Source: Burkholderiales bacterium (GTDB lineage Bacteria; Pseudomonadota; Gammaproteobacteria; Burkholderiales; Burkholderiaceae_C). Taken from it: a DNA stretch of 33,169 nucleotides. Location: the NCBI GenBank assembly GCA_026400275.1, contig JAPLPK010000003.1, positions 1 to 33,169 of the forward strand. Direction: 5' to 3'. The translations under genes were made by a program, and so were the position numbers. Under the pieces are notes generated by a model that saw only the letters and a list, made by a program, of their open reading frames with translations, was not told the origin of the DNA and did no database searches. Shown here piece by piece: positions 23,295 to 33,169 of this stretch (within the stretch, counting starts at the first letter, position 1; each line of letters starts with the position of its first letter).

Positions 23295-25394
23295 CTACTT
23301 GGCCGGCTTCTTCACCAGTGCCGTAGTGCGCTGGCGCAGGCCCTGGCAACCGGCAGCCCCCTGCTGGGCCTTCTCACTGTCACCCAGGTCCATCAACGGA
23401 ATCAGCGCTGCAAACGGGTTGATCAAGCCCAGCAGCACGGCGCTGGCGGCCTTCAGGCCCAAGGGGCCTTTCTCCAGCGACACATCGGGCTTGCTGAAGC
23501 TGCCACTTACGCGGATGGGAGTGCGCAGGGCCAGCGGGCTGAAATCCTTGGGGCTGACCACCAGGCGCAGATCCATGGTCTCGCTGGCCAGCGAGAGTGA
23601 GCCCTCCGTCCACACGGTCGAATTGTCAGTGTCCACCACCATCACCTTGGGACGGAACACGCCGCCCGCGGCCGTCAAGTCGGCCACCGCACAAGACACG
23701 GGCAGCGCATCATCTCCCTTGATCCAAACCCCCAGACTGCGCGCCAGATCCAGCCCCAGCAACTCCACGCCCAGGTGCGACACCGCGCCATTGCGCAAGT
23801 CCATGCGCAGCTGTCCCTGCAGGCTGGCCAGAATCTCGGCGGTGGAACGCCCCTTGCCCTGCAACTGGGCCTGGCCCTGCAACTGGCCGCTGACATAGGG
23901 TGGCTGGCCCTCGTCCCGCGTCTGGCGCAGCCAGTGGTCCAACTGCACACCGCTCCAACGCAAATCGGTCTTCCACAAAGCCTCGTCCGCCCGCCCGTCC
24001 AGTGAAAACGCGCCCATGACTTGGCCCTGGGCCGTACGCGCCACCATATTCTGCAAAGTCAACAAGCCGGCCTGCAGCTGCAGATGGCCGCTCAGCGGCT
24101 GCAGTGGCTCCAGCAGACGGGAATTCAGGTCCACCTGCTGGATGTCGATCAGCACATTCGCATCCATGACCCGCATAGCCGCCAGGTCGAACGGGCGGTT
24201 TGGCAACACGCGCCCCTTGCCGCGCGTCGCTGGCACGGTCACGCTGGCGTCCTCGCTGGCAGCCATGGTGGCCGGCGTGGTCCCAACCACCGGGCCCAGG
24301 TCGGCCAATTGCAGGCGTTTGCCGCCCAGGCGGCCGGCCAGCAACGGCACAGGGCGCGCGGTCTCATAGGTGAAAGCGCCGTTCAGACTGCTGGTGCCTA
24401 CGGTGGCATCGCCCACCACCACGCTCCAGGTTGTTCCTTTGCGGGCGATGGCACCGGTGGTACGGAACGCTGATGTGGTCGGCAGCGTCACGCCCAGCGG
24501 GTCGCCCACGGCGGCCAGTGACGGCCCCTGGACATTGAAGTTACCCTGGAAGTCGCGGGGCTGCAGCACGTCCGCTGCGCGGCCCTTGAAATGGATCTTG
24601 GCGCGGCCCACGCTGAGGTCCAGTGCCAGGCTGACCGGCAACGTGGGTGCAGCACCTAGCTCGGAAGGCAGCACACCCGAGGACTGCACCTCCAGCTTCA
24701 AGGGCAAATTGCGGTAACGGCCATTGCCCTGCAGTTGCAGCACGCTGGCCACCGGCCCCTCCGCTTGCGCGGCCCGGCTAGGAGCCAGCGAAAGCTGGGC
24801 TTTCAACGCCAGGCCCAGCGGTGCGTCGTTAACACGCACAGCGCCCTGGTCTACCTGCAGATGGCCAAACAAAGGCAACTGTGCCAGCCTATTAGACGGC
24901 TTGGTCGCGGGTTGTGCCGGCCCGAATTGCCAGCTGGCCCGGCCATCGGCCAGGCGCTCTAAATCACTGTCCAGCGTGCGCGCCTGCAAGCTCTGGATAC
25001 GCAGGGGCTGGCCCTGGTAGGCACGCCACAGGTCCAGGTAACGCAGCTCCAGGGCCAGGTCTTGCGCCAGCAGCATATGCGGCGTCTTGCTCCACTCCGG
25101 CGCTGCCACTTCCAGTAACGGAGTCTGCAGCCTCAGCCCTCCCACGAAGCGGATCTGAAAACCCTGCGGAGCCAGCACCACACGCCGCTGCATGGAATCC
25201 CCCAGCATGCGCTGCAGCGGCGCCGCCAGAAACGGCCAACCCCACCACTCGCCCAGCGCAACGCCCGCCAACAATACGCAAACGACTGCGGCAGACCAAG
25301 GCCTCCAAGGGAAAGACGCCGTACGCGAAACTACAGGGCGCGCCAAAGGTTCAGAAGGAGCGCTAGTGGGCATGCGTGTAACAACCTTATCCAT
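23295..25394 (-). CDS. AsmA family protein
   Basis: This 699-aa protein has one N-terminal membrane helix (about residues 33-52) and a long periplasmic beta-rich region. It ends in an AsmA C-terminal domain, including LQGQLRMDLRNGAVSHLGVE and LRTPIRVSGSFSKPDVSLEK. AsmA-like proteins are bridge-type proteins implicated in phospholipid transport to the outer membrane. Two starts are possible, ATG 25394 (MDKVVTR) and ATG 25373 (MPTSAPS); neither has a strong ribosome site. It is divergent from the small protein and glucan synthase genes, which also act at the envelope. Confidence 0.87.
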   Translation of the reverse strand: MDKVVTRMPTSAPSEPLARPVVSRTASFPWRPWSAAVVCVLLAGVALGEWWGWPFLAAPLQRMLGDSMQRRVVLAPQGFQIRFVGGLRLQTPLLEVAAPEWSKTPHMLLAQDLALELRYLDLWRAYQGQPLRIQSLQARTLDSDLERLADGRASWQFGPAQPATKPSNRLAQLPLFGHLQVDQGAVRVNDAPLGLALKAQLSLAPSRAAQAEGPVASVLQLQGNGRYRNLPLKLEVQSSGVLPSELGAAPTLPVSLALDLSVGRAKIHFKGRAADVLQPRDFQGNFNVQGPSLAAVGDPLGVTLPTTSAFRTTGAIARKGTTWSVVVGDATVGTSSLNGAFTYETARPVPLLAGRLGGKRLQLADLGPVVGTTPATMAASEDASVTVPATRGKGRVLPNRPFDLAAMRVMDANVLIDIQQVDLNSRLLEPLQPLSGHLQLQAGLLTLQNMVARTAQGQVMGAFSLDGRADEALWKTDLRWSGVQLDHWLRQTRDEGQPPYVSGQLQGQAQLQGKGRSTAEILASLQGQLRMDLRNGAVSHLGVELLGLDLARSLGVWIKGDDALPVSCAVADLTAAGGVFRPKVMVVDTDNSTVWTEGSLSLASETMDLRLVVSPKDFSPLALRTPIRVSGSFSKPDVSLEKGPLGLKAASAVLLGLINPFAALIPLMDLGDSEKAQQGAAGCQGLRQRTTALVKKPAK

Positions 25395-25680
25395 GAAACA
25401 AAAACAGAGATGCGGGACATCCAACTGAACCCCAGTGTATCGGCGGCACCCATTACGGCCGCATCGCAAAGACCGCCACACAGGCAACATGGACATACAC
25501 CGCGTGTTGTCTTACAGGGCGCAGCCTGCTCTCCGACATACAGCCGCCTCCATGCGGCCTACATTGAGGTTGCCGCTTGGTTACACGTGGCCTGCACCGC
25601 GGGCCCGCCAAGGCGTTCCCCCTTGAAGCACATGCGCAACACGTGCCCCAAGGGCCGAGCGCTTGGCATAAGGAACGCCC

Positions 25681-25923
25681 ATGAGCTGCCAGACACTTTT
25701 TACCTCGCGCTGGAGCACGTCTTCTTTTGGTGCCACCGCAGATACCTCGCCCATGGAACTCGCTGCCCTGGGCGAGCATCTGGACCATTGCCGAGCCGCA
25801 CCTGGCGGCCTGTCTGTGCTGCAGTACTGCGGTGAGAGACTGCACGGCTTCGTCGCCGCAAGGTTTGTAACGACCCTATTCATCGTGACACTGCTGATGG
25901 GTGGCTGCTTGCTGGCCTTGTAA
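25681..25923 (+). CDS. Small membrane protein coupled to the glucan synthase gene
   Basis: The 80-aa protein has a soluble N-terminal part (residues 1-60, several Cys) and one C-terminal membrane helix (about 61-80, FVTTLFIVTLLMGGCLLAL). AAGGAA lies 6 bp before ATG 25681. The TAA stop is 4 bp from the ATG of the cyclic glucan synthase gene, which lacks its own clear ribosome site, so translational coupling is likely. I do not recognise the family. The 286 bp upstream (25395-25680) hold no further gene I can support, only a small GCCGC/GCGGC hairpin near 25541. Confidence 0.65.
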   Translation: MSCQTLFTSRWSTSSFGATADTSPMELAALGEHLDHCRAAPGGLSVLQYCGERLHGFVAARFVTTLFIVTLLMGGCLLAL

Positions 25924-25927
25924 CGCC

Positions 25928-28900
25928 ATGTCTATCGCAGAGCTACAGCAACTGGTACCCGATGCACCACCGGCGGTGTGCCAGATGCTGGACGAAGCAC
26001 GTGGGCCGGTGCTGGCCCCCATCCGCTCGGAAATCTTCGGCCTGCAGCGCTTCGCGCAGCATGGCCACAGCCTGGGTGCCACCCACCGCGCTAGCCGCCC
26101 TAGCCTGCGGGCCGGCAATTTCTTCCCCCGCCTGCGCGACAATATCCACACGCTGCAGGAAGCCCACCGCTACATCGGCGCTCAGGCCGCCACGGGTTAC
26201 GACATTAGCCCTGCGGCCGAGTGGCTGTTGGACAACTTTCATCTCATCGAGGCCCAGCTCGAAGAAATCCGCACGGGCCTGCCGCGCAGCTATTTCCGCA
26301 CGCTGCCCATTCTGGAAGATGAACCGCTGGCGGGCCTGCCAAGGATTTACGGCGTGGCCTGGGCCTTCGTGGCGCACACCGACGGGGCGTTCAACGAAGA
26401 GCTGCTGCAGCAATTCCTGACTGCCTACCAAGATAGCCGTGAACTGCATCTGGCCGAAATCTGGGCCCTGCCCACCACCTTGCGTGTGGTGCTGGTGGAA
26501 AACCTGCGCCGCCTGGCCGAACGCGTTGCGACCAACAAGGCTGCACGCGAAGTGGCCAATCTGTGCTGCGACAAACTTGAGCTCTACTCCCCGCAGAGCC
26601 TGGACAGCTTGCTGCACTTGCTGAACCAACGCGGTGTTGGCCGCGTATTTTTGGCCCAGATGGCACTGCGCCTGCAGGAGCGCCAAGGCAGTGACGACGG
26701 GGCGTGCACCAGCTGGCTGAACCACGCACTGCCCGATGCAGCTGCGGCCCACACGCAGCACAACGCCGACCAGGCCGCCGACAACTTGAGTGTCAGCAAC
26801 GCTGTCAAATCGTTGCGTGCCATTGGCGACGCCGACTGGCCGGACATCATCGCCCAGGCCAGCGTGCTGATGCAGCTCATGCTGACTTCTGCCGCATTCG
26901 AAGCCGAGCACCCCAGCACGCGCGACCAAACGCTGCACGGCATCGAGCGCTTGGCGCGGCGCAGCGGCCGCAGCGAAGCCGCCGTAGCCCAAACGCTGCT
27001 GGGCCTGATGCGCAAGTCAGCGGACACTGACGCCGCCAGCACGGTTGCCAGCTACTGGATGCGCGGCGCAGGCCGCCCCACACTGTCCCAAGCTCTGGGC
27101 CTGGGCCTGCAAGAGCAGGCATCGGAACTCTGGCGCAGGGGACGGCAGCGCACAGCCTTGCCGGTGTATTTGTTGTCGCTATTGCTAGGAAGTGCCGGTG
27201 TCGTGGCCTGGCTGCTGCAACGACCGCATGTGGCCACCCTAAGCGTCCAGAACAACAATGGCTGGATGTGGCTGGCAGCCGCGTTGATGGTCTGGCCTGC
27301 GTCCGAGGCCATCGTGGCGGTCATCAACCGCCTGGTCAGCGAGTCCGCACGGCCCCGGCCGCTACCGCGCATGGGTCTGGTGGACGGAATTCCGGCGGAG
27401 CACCGCGTCTTGGTGGTCATACCGGCACTGCTGACCGATGCCGCCTCCGTGCTGGCCCTGGTACGCCGACTGCATTTGCACCATATTGCCAACCCGGAAA
27501 CCGAAGCGCAGTTCGCGCTACTAAGCGACTACGCCGATGCAGACGCCCAGCACCTGCCGACTGATAACGCATTGGTACAGCTGGCCATAGAGCAGCTGGC
27601 CACGCTCAACTTGCGCTACCCCGTCGCGGCGGGAGCAGCACCCCGCTTCATCCTGCTGCACCGGGAACGCAGCTTCAGTGAAACCGAGCAACGCTGGATA
27701 GGCTGGGAGCGCAAACGCGGCAAGCTGGAGCTGCTGGTGGAAGCCATGGCCACTGGCGAGCGCCAAGCCTTCATCGAATGGGGCGAAGCCTCGCGCATTG
27801 CAGCCGACACGCCCTACATACTTACGCTGGACAGCGACACCCAGCTCCCCCCGGGACGCCTGCGCGACCTGGTCGGCGTAGCCGCCCACCCCTACAACCA
27901 GCCGCAACTGGACGCCACCGGCAGGCGCGTCGTCAGTGGCTATGGCATCTTGCAGCCACGGGTCTCCACACCGCTGCCCGCCCCCAAAGACTTCACGCTC
28001 TACCACTGGCTGTTTGCCGGGCAATGCGGCATCGATCCCTACAGCACGGCCTCGTCCGAGATTTACCAGGATGTGTTTGCCGAAGGCACCTTCACAGGCA
28101 AAGGCCTGCTGGTGGTACAGGCCCTGCACGCCGTGCTGGTCCGTCGCCTGCCTGAGGGCGCGGTGCTCAGTCACGACCTGCTCGAAGGCTCGATGGTGCG
28201 CTGTGCGGCCATCAGCGACATCACGCTGATCGAAGACGCGCCCTTCCACGCCGATGTGGCCGCCTCCCGCGTGCACCGCTGGATGCGGGGCGATTGGCAA
28301 CTGCTGCCGTTTCTGCTGCGGCCACGGCTGTTCCACCTGCGGCCCATCCACCTGTGGAAGATGTTCGACAACCTGCGCCGTTCGCTGGTGGCCCCCATGT
28401 CGCTGGGCCTGCTGCTGCTGGCCCTGGCCACCGGCAGCATACCGCCCGGGTGGACGCTGGCACTGGTCATCGCAGCATTTGCGGCCGGCCCATTGATGGG
28501 GGCCATTGCCGGGCTCTCGCCCAGCCGTGACGACCTGGCCAAACTGCACTTTTACCGCCACGCCGGCGCCGACCTGGCGCGCGCATGCTGGGGCGGGCTG
28601 TGGCATCTGGCCCAACTACTGGCGCAAGCCATGCTGAATCTGGACGCGATTGCGCGGGCGCTGTACCGCATGGTCTTTAGCCACCGCCATCTATTGCAAT
28701 GGACCACGGCCGCCACCGCACAGTCCCAGGCCAGCACCCATCTGCCCGCCTTGCTACGCGCCCATTGGCATATCCCCGCAATGGCCGTACTGCTGGCTGG
28801 CGCACTGCTGGCCGGCGGCACACCCTACCCGGTGCTGAGCCTGTGCCTATGCGCTCTGTGGGCCGCGTCCCCAGTATGGACATGGTGGACCAGCATGCCG

Positions 28901-31900
28901 CGTCCACCGCGCCGCGACTCCGTGCTGCCAGACAAAGACCGCGCCATTCTGGAGAGCACCGCGCGCGCCACCTGGCGTTTCTTTGAACGCTGTGTAGGCC
29001 CGGAGGACAACCACCTGCCACCGGACAATCTGCAGGTGCTGCCCCACGACATGGTGGCCCACCGCACCTCGCCCACCAACATTGGCCTGTACCTGCTCAG
29101 TGTGGCTTGTGCACGCCAGTTCGGCTGGATCGGCACCCAAGACCTGCTGGAGCGTATGGAGGCCACGCTGGCCACACTGCAACGCCTGCCGCGCCACCGT
29201 GGTCACTTCCTGAACTGGTACGACACGCAAAGCTGCGCAGCCCTGCTGCCAACCTATATCTCCACCGTGGACAGCGGCAACTTGAGCGGCCATCTGCTGG
29301 CAGTCGCCCAGGCCTGCCAGGAACTGGCAACCGCACCCTACGACGCCAGTGCAACACAAGCCGCCCTGCAGCAAGTGCGCCAGCGCCTAACACCCTTGCT
29401 GGCCGAGCGCACAACCCTGACGCCGGTGCAGCGCCAACAGCTGCAATGGCAGTTGGCCGACCACCGGGCCACCCGCATATCGGGAGCGCGGGATACCCAG
29501 GCCCATGCCAGCAACCACCTTGCAGCCGAACGCCTGCACGCACTGGCACTGGCATTCGAGGCGCTGGCCTGGGCGCCGGACTACCGCTTTCTGTACCACC
29601 GCAGGCGGCATTTGCTGCACATTGGCTACCGGGTGGCTGAGCAGCAGCTGGATGCCGGCTTCTACGATCTGCTGGCGTCCGAATCGCGGCTGACCAGCCT
29701 GCTGGCCATTGCCAAGGGTGATGTGCCAGTGCGCCACTGGGCCTCGTTGGGCCGGCCATTCTTCGCCGTGGGCACCGACACCGGCCTGCGCTCGTGGTCT
29801 GGCTCCATGTTCGACTACCTGATGCCCACCCTGGTGCTGAACGAGCCCCCGGGCAGCGTGCTGCAAGAGGCTTGCCACGGCGCGCTGCGCGAGCAAATCG
29901 CCTTCGCCAAAAGCCGCAAAGTACCCTGGGGCATCTCCGAATCGGCCTATGCCGGCCGCGACTACACCCTGGCCTACCAGTACGCGCCCCAGGGCGTGCC
30001 ACGGCTGGCGCTGCGCCGCACGCCCCCCGACGAACTGGTCATCGCACCCTATGCCAGCGCCTTGGCCGCACAGATTTCACCCCACCAATCCGCTATAAAT
30101 TTAGAAGCGCTCAGCGCAATCATGGCAAGCGGCCGCTATGGTTTTATCGAGGCACTGGACTACACGCCCGAACGGCAGTCAGACAACGCAGTGTTCACCC
30201 CCGTGGCAACCTTCATGGCCCACCACCAGGGCATGACGATCGTGGCCCTAGCCAATGTGCTGCTGAACGGCCCGGCGCAGCGCTGGGGCATGGCGAATGT
30301 GCATATCGAAGCGGTCGCATCCCTGCTGCACGAGAGCCCGCCGCGCGAAGTGGCGCTGCTGCACACCCCGCCCGCGCGCCCCACGACGATGGGTATGCAG
30401 AACAGCCGCCCCAGCCTGCTGCGCGAACTCATCCCCGGCGCCACGGCACTGGAGCCCACCCACCTGCTGTCCAACGGGCACTACCACGTGGCACTGCGGG
30501 CCAATGGCGCGGGCTGGAGCCGCTGGCGCACCACGGGCATCACCCGCTGGCGCGACGACGCGCTGCGTGACGCCTTCGGCCACTTCTTCTACCTGCGCTG
30601 GAGCGGGCACGCCCAGCCGGTGTCCATCACCCAACACCCGGCACCCGACCCGGCTGCGCACTACCAAAGCACCTTCCACGCCGACCGGGTCTGCTTCGAC
30701 GCCAGTTGGCCCGGGATGCAAACCCACACCACGGTATGGGTCAGCCCCGAGGACGATATCGAATTCCGCCAGGTGGAGGTGCGCAACCTGGGCGACCGCC
30801 CCCTGGAGATCGAGTTGCTGTCGGCCTTCGAAGTCACCTTGAGCGATGCACGCGCGGACGAGGCCCACCCAGCCTTCGCCAACCTGTTCGTGCAGGCGCA
30901 GTGGGAGGACGAAGACCAGGCGCTGCTATTCCAGCGCACACCGCGCCTGCCAACGGAGCAGGCCTTGCAGGCCGCCCACTTCCTGGTCGATACCGATCCC
31001 CAGGTGGTAGGCATACGCATCCAGACCGACCGGCAGCAGTGGCGGGGCCGCAACCAGGACGCCAGCCAACCCCATGCAGCCATGGACGCGCGCCCAACGG
31101 CCTCCGGCCCACTGCACACCGGGCTGGACCCGGTCAGCGCGCTGGCGGTGCGCCTGCGCATCGCCCCGCTGGGCAAGGCGCGCATCACCTTTGCCACGGC
31201 CGCCTCAGACTCAGGTGCCACCCTGGGGGCAGTGATAGACAAATACCGCCAGCACAGCAATGTGCAGCGGGCTTCGCTGATGTCGGACACCCTGACCGGC
31301 ATACGCCTGCGCATGCTGGGCCTGACGCCTGACAACCTGGCGGCCATCCAGACCATGACCACCCCGCTGCTGCTCAACCTGACTCGCATGGGGCGCACTA
31401 CCAACCGGTCACCCTGGCTGGGCGTGTGCGACAAGCGCTTGCTGTGGCGTCTGGACATCTCGGGCGACCGCCCCATCCTGCTGGTCACCGCCGGCGCCGC
31501 AGAGGGCCTGGGCCTGCTGCGGGCGCTGGCCCAGGCCCTGCGGGTCTGGTCCTGGGGCGGCCTGGGCTGTGATCTGGTGGTGGTGAATACCGAGCCCGCG
31601 TCCTACCAGATGGAGCTGCACCGCGAGATCGGCATGCTGCGTGACCGCCACCTGGCCGACAGCAGCGCGGAATCCACCCCCACCGGCTTCTACCTGCTGC
31701 GCTCGGAAGAGCTCTCGGCCGACGAACTCAACACCTTGCACGCCCTGGCCCGCCTGCATTTGCGCGCCGATGGCCGCCCCCTGGTACACCACGTGCAGGC
31801 CTGGGCGGCGCTGCATGAAGCGGCGCTGGAGGAACGGCAAAACACCGCTACCGTGGCCATTCCGGTCGCTACCAGCCCGGTCACCGCGCCGGCAGCACCC

Positions 31901-33094
31901 ACAGGCCACTTCGATGCAGACAACGGAGAGTTTCACTTCGATGTCAGCCCCCAGAAGCGTCCGATACGACCCTGGACCAATCTGCTGGCCAACCCGGCAT
32001 TCGGCTGCCAACTGACGGAAGCCGGGGGCGGCACTACCTGGGCACGCAATAGCCGCATGAACCAGCTCACCGCCTGGTCCAACGACCCGGTGGCCGACCC
32101 ACCCGCAGAATGGTTTCTGCTGCAAGACTGCAAGACCCAGGACATCTGGAACGTGGCCCCGCACGGCTGCGGCGGCGCCGATGTCAGCTACCAGATCTCC
32201 CATGGGCAAGGCCACAGCAGCATCCGGCACCGCCACGGCGATATCGACGTAACCACCAGCTGGTGCGTGGACATCCACAGCTCGGTCAAGCAGATACGCT
32301 TGCATATCCGTAACCGGGGCCTACGCACCGTCCAGCTGCGCGTCATCGGCATGGTGGAATGGATGATGGGAGCCAACCGCAGCGACCGCAGCAGCACGCA
32401 CACGCTGCATGCGCAAATTCCTTTGGCCGGCCAACAGAAGAGTGTGACGGCCCTGTTGTGCACCCAGGCCGAGCGCTCCGCCGGCTTTGGCAACGGAACT
32501 GCCTTCCTGGCCCTGGCGGATACCGATGAGGATGCCGACGACTGGACCTGCGACCGGCGCGAATGCTTCGATGCCCGGGGCCGCCTGGTCATGCCAGACC
32601 ATTTCAACCAACGCAGCGGTGGCGGGCTTGACCCCTGCGCCGCCATAGCCAGCATCATCGAGCTACCTGCGGGCGAGGCCATTGAGCGGGTGTTCCTGCT
32701 GGGCTATGCAGACAGCCCTGAAGCCGCCCAACAACTGGCCAGCATCGCCGCCGACATTCCGGCACAGCAGCGCCTGGCAGACGCCAACCAACACTGGGAC
32801 CGCCTGCTGGGCGCCACCACAGTGAGCACGCCCGACCCGCTGTTCGACGCCATGGTGAACCGCTGGCTGCTGTACCAAACCGTAGCCTGCCGGATGTGGG
32901 CCAAGGCCGCCTTCTACCAGGCCGGTGGCGCCACCGGCTTCCGCGACCAGTTGCAAGATGCCATGGCCCTGGCCTGGGCCGCACCCAAAATGCTGCGCGC
33001 GCAGATCCTGGAGTGCGCGGCACCGCACCCACTTCTCGGACGACCTGCTGTGGCTGCCCCACGCCTGCCTGCACTATCTGCACGCCACGGGTGA
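25928..33094 (+). CDS. ndvB: Cyclic beta-1,2-glucan synthase (NdvB/ChvB), frame broken near the 3' end
   Basis: The uninterrupted frame gives 2388 aa of an enzyme usually near 2800 aa. In order: an N-terminal region with '[20 protein letters not shown]', the first membrane helices (about 410-465), a GT84 domain with Asp635-Ser-Asp637 and [12 protein letters not shown], and further helices (about 810-1000). Then come a glycoamylase-like domain (about 1220-1440, [40 protein letters not shown]), two GH94 N-domains (about 1510-1800 and 2020-2290), and the start of the GH94 catalytic barrel ([15 protein letters not shown]). After LRAQILECA the frame loses about 20 expected residues and shifts, stopping at 33094. 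The intact enzyme would make periplasmic cyclic glucans for osmoadaptation. The start is ATG 25928. Confidence 0.88.
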   Translation: MSIAELQQLVPDAPPAVCQMLDEARGPVLAPIRSEIFGLQRFAQHGHSLGATHRASRPSLRAGNFFPRLRDNIHTLQEAHRYIGAQAATGYDISPAAEWLLDNFHLIEAQLEEIRTGLPRSYFRTLPILEDEPLAGLPRIYGVAWAFVAHTDGAFNEELLQQFLTAYQDSRELHLAEIWALPTTLRVVLVENLRRLAERVATNKAAREVANLCCDKLELYSPQSLDSLLHLLNQRGVGRVFLAQMALRLQERQGSDDGACTSWLNHALPDAAAAHTQHNADQAADNLSVSNAVKSLRAIGDADWPDIIAQASVLMQLMLTSAAFEAEHPSTRDQTLHGIERLARRSGRSEAAVAQTLLGLMRKSADTDAASTVASYWMRGAGRPTLSQALGLGLQEQASELWRRGRQRTALPVYLLSLLLGSAGVVAWLLQRPHVATLSVQNNNGWMWLAAALMVWPASEAIVAVINRLVSESARPRPLPRMGLVDGIPAEHRVLVVIPALLTDAASVLALVRRLHLHHIANPETEAQFALLSDYADADAQHLPTDNALVQLAIEQLATLNLRYPVAAGAAPRFILLHRERSFSETEQRWIGWERKRGKLELLVEAMATGERQAFIEWGEASRIAADTPYILTLDSDTQLPPGRLRDLVGVAAHPYNQPQLDATGRRVVSGYGILQPRVSTPLPAPKDFTLYHWLFAGQCGIDPYSTASSEIYQDVFAEGTFTGKGLLVVQALHAVLVRRLPEGAVLSHDLLEGSMVRCAAISDITLIEDAPFHADVAASRVHRWMRGDWQLLPFLLRPRLFHLRPIHLWKMFDNLRRSLVAPMSLGLLLLALATGSIPPGWTLALVIAAFAAGPLMGAIAGLSPSRDDLAKLHFYRHAGADLARACWGGLWHLAQLLAQAMLNLDAIARALYRMVFSHRHLLQWTTAATAQSQASTHLPALLRAHWHIPAMAVLLAGALLAGGTPYPVLSLCLCALWAASPVWTWWTSMPRPPRRDSVLPDKDRAILESTARATWRFFERCVGPEDNHLPPDNLQVLPHDMVAHRTSPTNIGLYLLSVACARQFGWIGTQDLLERMEATLATLQRLPRHRGHFLNWYDTQSCAALLPTYISTVDSGNLSGHLLAVAQACQELATAPYDASATQAALQQVRQRLTPLLAERTTLTPVQRQQLQWQLADHRATRISGARDTQAHASNHLAAERLHALALAFEALAWAPDYRFLYHRRRHLLHIGYRVAEQQLDAGFYDLLASESRLTSLLAIAKGDVPVRHWASLGRPFFAVGTDTGLRSWSGSMFDYLMPTLVLNEPPGSVLQEACHGALREQIAFAKSRKVPWGISESAYAGRDYTLAYQYAPQGVPRLALRRTPPDELVIAPYASALAAQISPHQSAINLEALSAIMASGRYGFIEALDYTPERQSDNAVFTPVATFMAHHQGMTIVALANVLLNGPAQRWGMANVHIEAVASLLHESPPREVALLHTPPARPTTMGMQNSRPSLLRELIPGATALEPTHLLSNGHYHVALRANGAGWSRWRTTGITRWRDDALRDAFGHFFYLRWSGHAQPVSITQHPAPDPAAHYQSTFHADRVCFDASWPGMQTHTTVWVSPEDDIEFRQVEVRNLGDRPLEIELLSAFEVTLSDARADEAHPAFANLFVQAQWEDEDQALLFQRTPRLPTEQALQAAHFLVDTDPQVVGIRIQTDRQQWRGRNQDASQPHAAMDARPTASGPLHTGLDPVSALAVRLRIAPLGKARITFATAASDSGATLGAVIDKYRQHSNVQRASLMSDTLTGIRLRMLGLTPDNLAAIQTMTTPLLLNLTRMGRTTNRSPWLGVCDKRLLWRLDISGDRPILLVTAGAAEGLGLLRALAQALRVWSWGGLGCDLVVVNTEPASYQMELHREIGMLRDRHLADSSAESTPTGFYLLRSEELSADELNTLHALARLHLRADGRPLVHHVQAWAALHEAALEERQNTATVAIPVATSPVTAPAAPTGHFDADNGEFHFDVSPQKRPIRPWTNLLANPAFGCQLTEAGGGTTWARNSRMNQLTAWSNDPVADPPAEWFLLQDCKTQDIWNVAPHGCGGADVSYQISHGQGHSSIRHRHGDIDVTTSWCVDIHSSVKQIRLHIRNRGLRTVQLRVIGMVEWMMGANRSDRSSTHTLHAQIPLAGQQKSVTALLCTQAERSAGFGNGTAFLALADTDEDADDWTCDRRECFDARGRLVMPDHFNQRSGGGLDPCAAIASIIELPAGEAIERVFLLGYADSPEAAQQLASIAADIPAQQRLADANQHWDRLLGATTVSTPDPLFDAMVNRWLLYQTVACRMWAKAAFYQAGGATGFRDQLQDAMALAWAAPKMLRAQILECAAPHPLLGRPAVAAPRLPALSARHG

Positions 33095-33169
33095 CACCAG
33101 CTTGCTGGAACACAGCCTGCCCTTCCTGGAGGGCGCGGCCATCCCCGAGGGTGCAGAAGATGCCTACTA
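33021..33169 (+). pseudogene. Continuation of the glucan synthase GH94 domain in the +1 frame (partial)
   Basis: From 33021 the +1 frame reads [20 protein letters not shown] and then [11 protein letters not shown], which is the expected continuation of the GH94 domain, including the catalytic Asp region of the SDDLLWLP motif. The frame stays open to the window edge. The segment that should join it to the upstream frame, including the family's HWWHPP block, is absent. Confidence 0.8.

Noticed and set aside
25410-25835. 141-codon plus-strand frame upstream of the glucan synthase
   Set aside because: It overlaps the better-supported 80-aa frame at 25681, lacks a ribosome site and has non-protein-like composition.
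30085-30125. Sequence CTATAAATTTAGAAGCGCTC resembling part of the short palindromic repeat inside the glucan synthase
   Set aside because: Only half of the element matches and the encoded residues fit the family alignment, so it is likely chance.
1-33169. CRISPR arrays, tRNA/rRNA genes, transposases, integrases, phage genes
   Set aside because: None seen; the repeats present are dispersed palindromes without regular spacers and no mobile-element protein was recognised.

Overview
The window looks like chromosomal DNA of a Comamonadaceae-type betaproteobacterium (Rhodoferax/Polaromonas-like). The grounds are high GC, G/C-rich third codon positions that leave long antisense open frames, protein families typical of Burkholderiales, and a short palindromic intergenic repeat (GCGCTAG arms flanked by AGGCC and TAGCAGCTA) that I associate with this family. 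I see no rRNA, tRNA, insertion sequence, integrase, phage module or CRISPR array. The genus is an inference from style, not from a marker gene.

Layout. 1-87 is the 3' end of mnmA. 163-5533 is a minus-strand block: HDOD-GAF protein, stress kinase SrkA, the peroxide pair ohrR-ohr with a visible promoter and operators, a GNAT acetyltransferase and a 3-hydroxybutyryl-CoA dehydrogenase. 5647-9344 is a plus-strand block: a GMC flavoprotein whose active-site His and Asn are both replaced, a MATE exporter and a RutE-like nitroreductase. A branched-chain-amino-acid-type ABC binding protein follows on the minus strand. 10634-13895 holds purT, an MscS-type channel and hydroxypyruvate isomerase on the plus strand. 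13981-16943 carries two exported proteins of unknown function, a DeoR regulator and a divergent nudK.

16940-22151 is the most system-like part. A Ca-binding-type crystallin/glycine-zipper envelope protein is followed by a stand-alone receiver, a NarL/LuxR response regulator, a CHASE3 histidine kinase, and small stress/envelope proteins (DUF1328, DUF883, a Cys-pair periplasmic protein, DUF3309). A 16-bp palindrome of the form GTAGGA-N4-TNYTAC lies before the crystallin gene, before the receiver, and 3 kb away before a second Cys-pair protein. This suggests a small envelope-stress regulon. An FNR-like regulator and an AsmA protein follow. The window ends in a very long cyclic beta-1,2-glucan synthase gene, preceded by a tightly coupled small membrane protein. 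The synthase frame is broken near 33020 by an apparent deletion plus frameshift.

Two dispersed repeat families run through the window. One is the short palindrome (six copies, one of them read in frame inside srkA). The other is a larger structured element of about 95-125 bp (three copies, same orientation). Its hairpin shows a compensatory base-pair change between copies, and the end of one copy appears to supply the start codon of the MscS gene.
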